Below are positions 24,708-32,948 of a stretch of 33,469 nt of DNA, piece after piece. Position numbers and translations under genes: made by a program. The notes under the pieces are model-generated. The model searched no databases. It saw only the letters and a program-made list of their open reading frames with translations, and was not told where the DNA came from. The stretch spans positions 1 through 33,469 of the forward strand of contig JAIBAQ010000054.1 in the NCBI GenBank assembly GCA_019695095.1, in the 5' to 3' direction. How positions within the stretch are numbered: position 1 is the first letter of the stretch; every line of letters starts with the position of its first letter. The stretch comes from Candidatus Hydrogenedentota bacterium (GTDB taxonomy: Bacteria; Hydrogenedentota; Hydrogenedentia; Hydrogenedentales; SLHB01).

Positions 24708-27037
24708 CGGCTCTGCTTCCCAAATCCGTATTCGATCGGTTTGCCCAATTCGCCGGACGCGTCCGGAAACGCCACTCGCATACGCTTGGTCTTGGGCACA
24801 AAAACGACGCTATATCGCGTGTCCGTATTGCAGATCTGCTCCATGCCCGTGCTTCCTGGGTCCGCATCACGCAAATACGTGGCGATCTCGTCTCCATCGA
24901 GAATGCGTTCCGACTCCAGCAGAGTAGACAACCGCGCATAGCGCTTCGCCGCGGTCGGGTCCGCACCCGCTGTCGCGGGGTCCATTCCGAGTAACAGTCC
25001 ATCGTACGGCTCGCGTATGGTAATGCTGGCTCCGAATTCGACCACGCACGCCTTACCCGACGCGTCGACAAGCATCACGTGGTACCCCCGGACGTGTACT
25101 GCGGCTTGAAGTGCGGCACTTGCCGCTGTCACGTCCGGTGCGGAAGCGAGCACCCCGCGCAACACAAATTCGACAGGCGGGCCATCGAGCGTAGGCTCGC
25201 CCAAGTGGTCTACGCGCTCGACACTTACCGCAAGTCCAGCCTCGTTCATGCCCGTGAAGACGCCCAAAGACCAGGGGAAGGCGACATATAGAAAACGAAG
25301 TCCGGCCGGCGGCCTCACATCGAATACGAACGGAGCCTCGGCACGCGTCCAGTCGAAGTTTCGCCCAGCCAGAATGTCGTCAGCCCCTGCCCGGTCTCCC
25401 ACGGCAGCAAACATCGTGCAGAACGGCGACCGGTACATGGGAGCCCGGTCCGTCTTGGCCGCGAAAGTCGGTGCGCACTGTGTCAGCCAGACGGCATCGA
25501 ATGGCATCCCTGCACCTTCCGCTACGCCCTCCATTTCCGCCAGCACGTCAGACGATAACCCTGCCAACATCGGGCGGGCTCCGATACCCAGACGCGGCAA
25601 CGCCAACGGCGTCAGATTCATGAAGCGAGGAGCCATGCCCCAAAGGCCATCCTTGGGTATCCATTCTCCGCTGTCGCACGGTTTGACAACCGAATCTTGA
25701 AACGTCGCTTGTATCGCCTCGCGAAATGCAGCTCCCCTGCGGTATCCCGATTCGAAAGGATCGCCGGAGACGACGATGGGCGTTCCAGCGCTCATCTCCT
25801 CGAGCTTCCACGGCTCGATGACCGGCCGCTCCGGCATCGCCGTTCCACGCGTCATTAATGCGTCGAACTCGCGATAGAACCACGAATCGATTCGAGGACC
25901 GTAGAACGTCATCGCGCTTTCGTAGGTCAGCGTTGGGTACAGATCGCGGGGTACGAAATACATGAGGTAATCGTTCGCGAGCCCCACGGTGAATTGCGCC
26001 CTGTACCCGCGCTCCAGCGCCAATCTGCGCAACTCAAGACCAATCTCCACGCACGCTTCGCCAGGCACGAAACTAAGGAGAAGATCGCCGATTTCCAGCG
26101 TTCGCAATTGGGTTGTTGAAGGCACAAAATCGGAAGCGAGCGTGGGAGGGAGGTTCGGCGTAGATGATCCGACGTGAAGCTTTGCTTCGCCGCACGTGAT
26201 AGTCCCCGCTACCTCCATTGCTTTGGCCGCCAATTGCGTGCCGATGGCTTCCGTCGCTTGCCATCCGGACTTGCCTTCGAGAGTCGCGGGCCGCTGGTTG
26301 CCCTCCGCGCCGTTCAAAAACATCGCGACACAACTGCCACCTGCTACGCGTTCCACCTCGTTGTAGTAGTAACCGGGATAGTCCGCGCTGATTGACATCA
26401 TGTCCTCGCCGCTCACCGTTGTCGGGTGCGCGGCAAAATTCGTCGCCAACGCGATAATATTCCCATCCGAATCGTCCACTCGGATGACGCCAATCTGCGG
26501 GTCCGTCGGACCATTCTCAACACGGCGGTTAACGCTCAGGCCCGTTTGCGTCGTTACGCCGAACCCGATCGTCGCACGCTTGCGATTCGCAATAGCTTGA
26601 TTCATCGCCTCCGCGAATCGCTGGGCCGTGGCCTCCAGCACCTCGGGCACGAAACGTCCCGAGACGCACCGCACGACCATGTTGCGGATCATGCCGCCTT
26701 GCGCGCTGTGGGTGTGCGTGGCCGTCAGGAGGATGTTCTCTTTCGGCACTTCCGCGGGCGCCAGCTCAAGCACGCGATCCCGCAGTTCCCTGCTGATCAT
26801 GCACAGGTCCGAGTTTACGAGCAGGACGGGGGTTTCGTCATCGTCGAGAAACAGGCACCGTACCCACACCGGATCATGAACAGATAGTGCGCCACGCCCC
26901 AAGCGGTCGTAATAACCGTTGAGCGGTGTATCGAGCGGCGGAGTGATCTCCACCTTGGCGGCCCCCGCCTCCAAGGCCTGTACTTGAAGAACAGACAGGA
27001 GTCCCAGTAGTAGTGACAAAGAAATGCGTTGAAGCAC
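24704..27037 (-). CDS. Secreted fusion of neutral-ceramidase and C45/Ntn-hydrolase domains
   Basis: The 777 residues start at a GTG 2 bases after the enoyl-CoA hydratase stop and carry a signal peptide (cleavage near A21). Residues about 22-400 match the neutral/alkaline non-lysosomal ceramidase family: AGAAKVEITPP, THTHSA (H108, H110 as zinc ligands), ATNFAAHPTT (H204) and LNGAEGNQRP. Residues about 415-777 look like a C45-type autoproteolytic acyltransferase/amidase: SGDPFESGYRRGAA, candidate N-terminal nucleophile C540 in SPFCTMFAAV, then AGRNFDW (558-563). Both domains would cleave N-acyl amide bonds, so the enzyme may deacylate ceramide-like or other N-acyl substrates in the periplasm. 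The substrate is not known. The ceramidase C-terminal domain seems shortened. Confidence 0.82.
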   Translation of the reverse strand: MLQRISLSLLLGLLSVLQVQALEAGAAKVEITPPLDTPLNGYYDRLGRGALSVHDPVWVRCLFLDDDETPVLLVNSDLCMISRELRDRVLELAPAEVPKENILLTATHTHSAQGGMIRNMVVRCVSGRFVPEVLEATAQRFAEAMNQAIANRKRATIGFGVTTQTGLSVNRRVENGPTDPQIGVIRVDDSDGNIIALATNFAAHPTTVSGEDMMSISADYPGYYYNEVERVAGGSCVAMFLNGAEGNQRPATLEGKSGWQATEAIGTQLAAKAMEVAGTITCGEAKLHVGSSTPNLPPTLASDFVPSTTQLRTLEIGDLLLSFVPGEACVEIGLELRRLALERGYRAQFTVGLANDYLMYFVPRDLYPTLTYESAMTFYGPRIDSWFYREFDALMTRGTAMPERPVIEPWKLEEMSAGTPIVVSGDPFESGYRRGAAFREAIQATFQDSVVKPCDSGEWIPKDGLWGMAPRFMNLTPLALPRLGIGARPMLAGLSSDVLAEMEGVAEGAGMPFDAVWLTQCAPTFAAKTDRAPMYRSPFCTMFAAVGDRAGADDILAGRNFDWTRAEAPFVFDVRPPAGLRFLYVAFPWSLGVFTGMNEAGLAVSVERVDHLGEPTLDGPPVEFVLRGVLASAPDVTAASAALQAAVHVRGYHVMLVDASGKACVVEFGASITIREPYDGLLLGMDPATAGADPTAAKRYARLSTLLESERILDGDEIATYLRDADPGSTGMEQICNTDTRYSVVFVPKTKRMRVAFPDASGELGKPIEYGFGKQSR

Positions 27038-27039
27038 GT

Positions 27040-27822
27040 TTATGCGCCTGTGAAGTTTGGGGGACGCTTCTCGATAAATGCCGCAACGCCCTCCGCGGCG
27101 TCGCGACTCGCGGCCGCTTCGGCGAATGCCTCGGCTTCCAGCGCCTTGCCCCTGTCGGGTTGAAGCGCGCGCTCGCGCACGGCCCGAAGTATTGCCCTTG
27201 TCGCCACGGCGGGTTTTCCTGCAAGCGCACCCGCCAGTTCACGGGCCGCATTGGCCAATTCCGGAAGCGGCACGACCTTCAGCACGAGACCGGAGGCAAG
27301 CGCTTCCTGTGCGTTGATCATGCGGCCAGTCAGCATCCAATCCAATGCGCGCGCCTCGCCGATGAGCCGCGGCAGCCGGTGGCATCCGCCCCATCCCGGT
27401 ACGATGCCCAGATTGATTTCCGGCTGGCCGAACACGGCTGTGTCTGCCGCGAGTCGAAAATGGCACGCCAGAGTCAGTTCGCAACCGCCGCCCACGGCGA
27501 TGCCGTTCACCGCGGCGATCACGGGCTTGGGACTGTTTTCGATGATGTCCATGGTCTTGAGGCCCGCGGGAAGCGGCTGCCCTTCGGCGAATGGGGCTCC
27601 CAGGGAACTCCCTAGACTGGGGATATCCGCGCCACCGCTAAAGAACTTGCCTTCGCCTCCCGTGATAAGGATGCATCGGACTTCCGCGTCCTCGATAAAG
27701 TTCTGCACCGCGGACCCGATTTCCGTCACCAATTCCAGCGAAAGCGCGTTCGCCTTGGGCCGGTTCAGTGTGATCGTTCCACAACCGCCGGCCTTGTCCG
27801 TGAGGATGAATTGATATGCCAT
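27040..27822 (-). CDS. Enoyl-CoA hydratase/isomerase
   Basis: The 260-residue protein is a crotonase-fold enzyme, expected to hydrate trans-2-enoyl-CoA or act on a related acyl-CoA. Visible features are ITLNRPKANALS, the oxyanion-hole segments KFFSGGADI and NGIAVGGGCEL, and the two catalytic-position glutamates E115 (GGGCELTLACHF) and E135 (FGQPEINLGIVPGWGG). The end NFTG is typical of the short enoyl-CoA hydratases. GGGAG lies 8 bases before the ATG. It heads an operon with the ceramidase fusion, so degradation of the released fatty acid is one possible link. Confidence 0.92.
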   Translation of the reverse strand: MAYQFILTDKAGGCGTITLNRPKANALSLELVTEIGSAVQNFIEDAEVRCILITGGEGKFFSGGADIPSLGSSLGAPFAEGQPLPAGLKTMDIIENSPKPVIAAVNGIAVGGGCELTLACHFRLAADTAVFGQPEINLGIVPGWGGCHRLPRLIGEARALDWMLTGRMINAQEALASGLVLKVVPLPELANAARELAGALAGKPAVATRAILRAVRERALQPDRGKALEAEAFAEAAASRDAAEGVAAFIEKRPPNFTGA

Positions 27823-27920
27823 GCTTGCATCTCCCGACCTGGATAGATGGAGAGTTTACCACAGCGCGAGGCGCTACCGTGAACGGGCTGCACGCGCGGG
27901 GCCGGCAAGCCCGATGGGTA

Positions 27921-28637
27921 TCACTTGTTTTGCTTCGGGCCGAGAAGGTCTATCAACGCGTTGACGGGGGATTCCGCCGCACCGTCTTCACCGGAGCCGC
28001 CCAGGAGTCCGCTTTCATCGATGAGCTTCTGCATGATCTGCACCATGATTTCCTGCGAGGTCATGCCCTCGTTGTTCGGACCCGTAAAGCTCATCTCCAT
28101 GCCATCGATCTTCTTCTCTTTCCCCGAACCGCCCAGAAGCGGGGAATTCATGGTCAGCGAACTGTCGTTGATGGCAACGCGCTCGATGCGCCAACGCTTT
28201 TCTCCGCGCTGCAATCCTCCACGTGGCCGCATGCCTTTGGGCATCGCTTGCTTCGCGTTATCCATCAGCTTCTTGAGATTGTTCCCCTGCAACGAGGTCT
28301 CCGCGTTGATGTGCGCGCCCTCCACCGAGATCAATCTCACGTCCGGCTGCTCGGACATCAATGAACGTATGTCCGCCTCAAGCTCCACGGTCCCCAAGGC
28401 AATCGCGTCGCCTTCCGAGAACCCGGATGGGTTTGCCAGCGTAACATCCTTTAGCGTAAGCCGCTGCTTTTCTCGATCCCAACGGATGCCGCCGACCGTG
28501 GCAGGCGCGCCCATTACCGAAGACACGATTCGTTCCACGCCCTCGGTTACGATTCGTTCGATGTTCTCGCCCGGAGCTTCCTGCCGCTGAAGTATTCCGC
28601 CCGACAATACGGCAACAACCACAAAACTGCACAGCAT
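27921..28637 (-). CDS. Secreted AsmA-like protein, unknown function
   Basis: I choose the ATG at 28637 (238 residues) because GGGAG lies 8 bases upstream and it opens directly with a signal sequence (MLCSFVVVAVLSGGIL). A longer frame reaches 28673. The mature part has the repeat-like beta pattern of AsmA/DUF748 proteins: LKDVTLANPSGFSEGDAIALGTVELEADIRSL and WRIERVAINDSSLTM. The Ser/Gly-rich end is probably flexible. Proteins of this type work in outer-membrane lipid transport or assembly, but this is a short member and the assignment is only structural. It is followed by the enoyl-CoA hydratase gene after 98 bases. Confidence 0.7.
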   Translation of the reverse strand: MLCSFVVVAVLSGGILQRQEAPGENIERIVTEGVERIVSSVMGAPATVGGIRWDREKQRLTLKDVTLANPSGFSEGDAIALGTVELEADIRSLMSEQPDVRLISVEGAHINAETSLQGNNLKKLMDNAKQAMPKGMRPRGGLQRGEKRWRIERVAINDSSLTMNSPLLGGSGKEKKIDGMEMSFTGPNNEGMTSQEIMVQIMQKLIDESGLLGGSGEDGAAESPVNALIDLLGPKQNK

Positions 28638-28922
28638 GTTCAAATCTCCCAACAACCGGGTCCACGCACGCAACGCGACCCGCCTAAACCGGTAGTCTGT
28701 ATTATTCGCATTAAGTGACGAGCGCCTTACCGCGCCTATTCACTCCTAAGTAACGCGGCGCGCTTCCGGCCGTTTGACCTCTCCGGCAAACCCAACGCGT
28801 ATTCGGCGTTGTACCGAGTGTCTCCGAAGTAGATCCCGCGAAACACTTGACGGTTCCTTCTCCGCCTCGTAATGTTACGTCGCACTGTGTACCCGTAGTC
28901 CGTTCCTTCTTGAGGAGAGTCC
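28638..28922. other. Divergent intergenic region between the AsmA-like gene and the antiporter gene
   Basis: It holds the promoter at 28847-28875 near its right end. I see no gene, riboswitch or repeat in the rest. Confidence 0.5.
28847..28875 (+). promoter_or_regulatory. Sigma-70-type promoter of the antiporter gene
   Basis: TTGACG (28847-28852) and TAATGT (28870-28875) are 17 bases apart. The expected start near 28882 leaves a leader of about 40 bases containing GAGGAG before the ATG at 28923. Confidence 0.6.
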
Positions 28923-30917
28923 ATGCACGAATCTGACTTTATGGCTGCAATCGTTCTGCTGTTCGGCACGGCACTCGTCGTTGCGTGGCTCTTTCGCATC
29001 CTCCGCGCACCCTCAATCATAGGCTTTCTCATCACCGGCCTCATAATGGGGCCATCGGGGCTTTACCTTTTCGACCCCTCGGACGTGAGTTCCATCAGTG
29101 AGATTGGCCTTGTGCTCCTGCTGTTTATCGTCGGACTTGAACTAAACCCGGGTCCGCTCTTCCGGTTGGGCAAGAACTTGCTTCTCGCAACTGGTCTGCA
29201 GATCGGCGTCACAGCCGCCCTTGCCGCCGCCGTATTTGAGTTTGGCTCTGACAATTCGATCGTCACCTCTGGGTTGATTGGGGGCCTTGTCGCCCTGAGC
29301 AGCACCGCCATTGTTCTCAAGCAGATCAGCGAACGTGGCGAGACCGATTCCGTATCGGGGATGATTACCATTGGAATACTACTCCTCCAAGACGTAATCG
29401 TCATCGCGTTCATGCTCTTCCTGCCAATGCTGGCCGTGAAGTCCGGTGGCGATTGGCACGGCGCCGCGGCGCGCTCGCTGATAGGGCTGGCAGTCATGGG
29501 TGCGCTGGCCATTGGCGGACGCAAGACGTTACCTGGCCTCATGAACGAGCTTTCCCGGCGCGGCGGACCTGAACTGATGACACTCTTTGCCGTATCGATG
29601 GCATGCGGCGGCGCGTGGCTGGCTTCGCTCGCGGGCTGGAGTCCCGCATTGGGCGCTTGTGTCGCGGGCTTGCTGCTCGCGGAGGCCGACGCCCGGCACC
29701 AACTCGTGGCCGACATTCACCCTTTCCGCGACGTATTCAACGCCGTGTTCTTCATCTCGCTGGGTATGATGGCGAACATTAACTTGGTCATCGACAGTCT
29801 GGGTCTCATTCTCGTGGCCGTTCTCGTGACCTTGATTGCCAAATCGCTCATAACCACCGCAGCCGTGCGCGTCGCCGGATGGCCAATTCGTCCCGCAATC
29901 CAAGTCGGACTGGGCTTGTGCACGGTCAGCGAATTCGGCTATGTGGTCGCCTTTGAAGCCAGCAAGCTCAACCTCATGCCGTCTTCACTCTTCAACGGAA
30001 TCATGGTGTACGCCATCGGCACGATGATCATCGGCGCAGTGCTCGTACCTGTTTCCGGCAGAGTCGCGGCATGGGTTGCCGGGCGTCTTCATGATGACGC
30101 GCCTCCCCCGGATGCGGCTCCCGTGGCCCACGGAAAGCACCACGTCATCATCATCGGATTTGGCGTCAGTGGCCAGAATCTCGCCCGCGTGCTCAAGGCA
30201 ACTCACGTCAACGTCATTCTTGTGGAGATGAGCCCGCGATCGATTCAGATCGCCAAAGACACCCAAACCCCGTATATCGTTGGCGACGCCACCCGGCGGA
30301 GCATTCTCGAACACGCCGGGATTGCCACGGCCCACGCGATGGTCGTGGCCACAAACGACCGCCAAGCGACTCGCGCAATCGTATCGGTTGCCCGTTCGAT
30401 GCGCCCGGATCTCTATATCCTTGCGCGATGCCGTTTCGTGTCGGATCTCGACGAAATCTACCGGCTCGGCGCGAGTCAAGTTATCCCGGAGGATTTTGAG
30501 ACTTCTATCGAAATCGCCGCACATGTCCTCAAAGAAATGGACATCCCCGACAACATTGTCGAGGCGCAAATCGCCGCGGTCCGTGCCGGCCGGTACGGTA
30601 TGCTGCGCGGCAAGTCCACCGACCGTACCGCACAGCAAGAGCTCATGAAGGTGTTGCAGACCACCGCGACGCGCACCTTCTACCTTGAAGAGAATCATTG
30701 GGGCAACGGCAAGACCATCGGCGAACTCAATCTTCGCGCGCGCACCGGCGTATTGATCATCGCCGTCGTGCGCAACGGCGTACCTGCCACCAATCCGGGC
30801 GTAGACACGCGGGTGCAGTCGGGCGATGTGCTCGTGCTCGTCGGCGCCCATGCGCAACTCGAATCGGCCAAAGCCGTGCTTCAAGAAGGCGATCATCTCG
30901 ATTCCTCAGGCTCATGA
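28923..30917 (+). CDS. CPA2-family cation/H+ antiporter with RCK domains (KefB/YbaL type)
   Basis: The 664 residues begin with about 12 membrane helices of the CPA2 exchanger fold (about 5-385), including LLLFIVGLELNP, ALSSTAIVLKQ and GILLLQDVIVI, whose Asp corresponds to the ion-binding region. A cytoplasmic RCK-N domain (about 407-525) has the nucleotide-binding loop GFGVSG (412-417), an acidic residue at the end of strand 2 (LVEM) and VGDATRRSILEHAGI. An RCK-C domain (about 565-655) includes LRARTGVLIIAVVRNG and LVLVGAH. The family exports K+ in exchange for H+ under ligand control. GAGGAG precedes the ATG by 5 bases. It may balance the Kdp importer encoded 10 kb away. Confidence 0.92.
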   Translation: MHESDFMAAIVLLFGTALVVAWLFRILRAPSIIGFLITGLIMGPSGLYLFDPSDVSSISEIGLVLLLFIVGLELNPGPLFRLGKNLLLATGLQIGVTAALAAAVFEFGSDNSIVTSGLIGGLVALSSTAIVLKQISERGETDSVSGMITIGILLLQDVIVIAFMLFLPMLAVKSGGDWHGAAARSLIGLAVMGALAIGGRKTLPGLMNELSRRGGPELMTLFAVSMACGGAWLASLAGWSPALGACVAGLLLAEADARHQLVADIHPFRDVFNAVFFISLGMMANINLVIDSLGLILVAVLVTLIAKSLITTAAVRVAGWPIRPAIQVGLGLCTVSEFGYVVAFEASKLNLMPSSLFNGIMVYAIGTMIIGAVLVPVSGRVAAWVAGRLHDDAPPPDAAPVAHGKHHVIIIGFGVSGQNLARVLKATHVNVILVEMSPRSIQIAKDTQTPYIVGDATRRSILEHAGIATAHAMVVATNDRQATRAIVSVARSMRPDLYILARCRFVSDLDEIYRLGASQVIPEDFETSIEIAAHVLKEMDIPDNIVEAQIAAVRAGRYGMLRGKSTDRTAQQELMKVLQTTATRTFYLEENHWGNGKTIGELNLRARTGVLIIAVVRNGVPATNPGVDTRVQSGDVLVLVGAHAQLESAKAVLQEGDHLDSSGS

Positions 30918-30981
30918 CACGTTGGACACAGGGAACTTTTACGGTCTTCGGGGGATAAGGCTCCGGAAGGGGAGATCTGTC

Positions 30982-31842
30982 ATGCAAACATTTAGATTGT
31001 CCATCGCGCTTCTGGCGGTATCCGTAGCCGGCTTTGCACAGACCACGCAAGCCGTGAAGGACCCGGAGCTTACGCGCTATTTTGACCGCGTTTCGCGCGC
31101 AATGCTGGACGCGCAGTCCATCGCCGCATCCGGCGATTCCACTCAGTTTCGCGGTGCCCTGAAGGCCGTCAACGAAGCCTGGGAACCCGTCTATTCGCGA
31201 TACCGCGCGTGGGCAACCTCCGACACGAATTGGCAAACCGATTTCGACGCCATACAAACGTTTCTCATCAACGCGACCAATGCCATCACACCAGGCGACA
31301 ACTTGCCAAATGCCTCCGCCCAGCTTGATGCCGCCGCCGCCAAGCTGTCCGATCTTCGCGAACGCAACGGCGTGCCCGATCTAATTGGAACTGCGGAGGA
31401 TATGGGGGCTTCGATAAAGTCACTTCAGGATACGGTGAAGTCTCTGCAAGGAAAGCGCTATACCAACTCGGACTATGAGTTGTTGAAGGCGGACTTTGAC
31501 GATGCGCTGACGAGTTGGAAGAAACTCACTCAGGCCGTGATAGACACCAACGTACTTGGCCTCAGCAGCGGGCAGCTCGATTCGCTGCAGCGAGTCATCA
31601 CCCTGCAAAATGTCGCGTTCGAAACGCTCGACAATGTTCTCAAGAACCCCGACACTCTTACCCTGCTCAACAACCTTCAGGATATCCAGGATCGGCTAGC
31701 TTCCCTCATGAGCGAATTGACGCCAAGCATGATTGCCGCCGGAATGACCGAAACCGACGCCACGGAGAGCGCAACGCCGACCGATGCCAAATCGAATTCG
31801 CGGCGCCTTTTCCCTAGGCGTCATCGGTTGCTGGCGCGCTGA
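30982..31842 (+). CDS. Secreted helical protein, unknown function
   Basis: I choose the ATG at 30982 (286 residues), with GGGGAG 7 bases upstream. It opens with a signal peptide (MQTFRLSIALLAVSVAGFA) and probable cleavage before Q20. The mature protein is almost entirely predicted helix, with heptad-like Leu/Ala patterns (for example SAQLDAAAAKLSDLRERNG and DTVKSLQGKRY). It has no Cys and no catalytic motif. The tail is basic (NSRRLFPRRHRLLAR). It lies 64 bases after the antiporter in the same direction and may share its transcript. I do not recognise the family. Its stop lies one base from the convergent gene's stop. Confidence 0.75.
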   Translation: MQTFRLSIALLAVSVAGFAQTTQAVKDPELTRYFDRVSRAMLDAQSIAASGDSTQFRGALKAVNEAWEPVYSRYRAWATSDTNWQTDFDAIQTFLINATNAITPGDNLPNASAQLDAAAAKLSDLRERNGVPDLIGTAEDMGASIKSLQDTVKSLQGKRYTNSDYELLKADFDDALTSWKKLTQAVIDTNVLGLSSGQLDSLQRVITLQNVAFETLDNVLKNPDTLTLLNNLQDIQDRLASLMSELTPSMIAAGMTETDATESATPTDAKSNSRRLFPRRHRLLAR

Positions 31843-31843
31843 T

Positions 31844-32854
31844 TCATCCCCCGACAGGGATCGATGCTTCCAACTCAACGGCAGGTTTGATCCGTTTCAG
31901 CCACGCATGTGACGTGTGAGTCTGGCTTGGCCCCGGCGTTACTTTCGGCTGATCGGAGACTCCCTTATCACGCTCCTGCGTCCGCTTCACCGCCTTGTAG
32001 TAGGGATCCGCTTCAAGACGCTCCTGGATAGCAGCCTTGATTTCCACGGCCGTGTCGGGCGTCGTGTATTGCTGCAGATAGGCCCAGGCGCTGGCTTCGT
32101 CGCCCATCAAGCACGTTTCGGTTACCCATGCCACCAAATCCGCGCAGGCAGCCCGGCTCGTTTCATTCCATTTCTCGTACGAAAACGCATGCTTCGAAAC
32201 GGGATTTTGTTCAAAGGACTTCCGTCGCGCATCGGCTGTTTCGCCGATTTTCTCACGGAACTTCTGATTCTGACAGAGATACTGCTTTGCGTCCTCGCGA
32301 TACGAGAATATCAGTGTCGGCGTGGGGCTCATAGCCCGCGTTAGGTCCAACAAGTTTCCATACAACCGAGACTTCCCTATGACCTCAGGCCAGCCGTCGC
32401 TATTGAGGTCCTCAACCTTGGTGAGATTAAAGTCGCTGGACACTTTCAACAACGTACGGTAATTCTCCTTCAAGTGAATAATGTCCAGCGCGTCGGGCCC
32501 GTTTACGCCCCCCGAATACCGAAGTACCAGCAGAAAACGAGGGTCGGGATCGTCAATCGGCCACAACATGAAGCGAATCCAATCTTCACGGTTGCCGCAA
32601 TCCGCAAACTCGGTTACCAACGCGCCTCGCGCCTCAAGCCGCGCGTACCAGAGGCCATCCGCGTTCTTCATTCGAACGACGGACCACTCCTTGCCGCGAA
32701 TCGCGCGTACATTCAGGAACCCCATGGCGTCCGCGGTCATCGCCTGACCCGGAGATGAGATGATCTCCGGCTTGTCCGCCTCGGGCGCAGCCCAGGCATT
32801 CACAACCAGAATGGGCATGAATGCCGCCAGTATCCATACGCCTCGTGTCGTCAT
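31844..32854 (-). CDS. Secreted protein with an FG-GAP-like motif, unknown function
   Basis: I choose the ATG at 32854 (336 residues), with GAGG 7 bases upstream. A TTG at 32860 lies too close to it. The signal peptide runs to about residue 23 (NAWAA). Residues about 25-190 include a likely beta domain with VEDLNSDGWPEVIG, a calcium-binding D-x-N-x-D-G turn as in FG-GAP/VCBS repeats, but I see only one such repeat. The second half is helical with several Cys (YLCQNQ, AACADL, ETCLMG) and ends in a Pro/Thr/Ser-rich tail. No family is recognised. Confidence 0.72.
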   Translation of the reverse strand: MTTRGVWILAAFMPILVVNAWAAPEADKPEIISSPGQAMTADAMGFLNVRAIRGKEWSVVRMKNADGLWYARLEARGALVTEFADCGNREDWIRFMLWPIDDPDPRFLLVLRYSGGVNGPDALDIIHLKENYRTLLKVSSDFNLTKVEDLNSDGWPEVIGKSRLYGNLLDLTRAMSPTPTLIFSYREDAKQYLCQNQKFREKIGETADARRKSFEQNPVSKHAFSYEKWNETSRAACADLVAWVTETCLMGDEASAWAYLQQYTTPDTAVEIKAAIQERLEADPYYKAVKRTQERDKGVSDQPKVTPGPSQTHTSHAWLKRIKPAVELEASIPVGG

Positions 32855-32948
32855 CGTCAAACCTCGCTACCGAGTCCCATCGATTGGATAGGACCGATAT
32901 TCTGTGCCACACTCAGTTCACAGCCAAGCAACAGAAAGGGTGTTCTCC

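Noticed and set aside
28638-28922. Possible c-di-AMP riboswitch before the antiporter
   Set aside because: The likely promoter at 28847-28875 leaves only about 40 leader bases, and I see no ydaO-like core.
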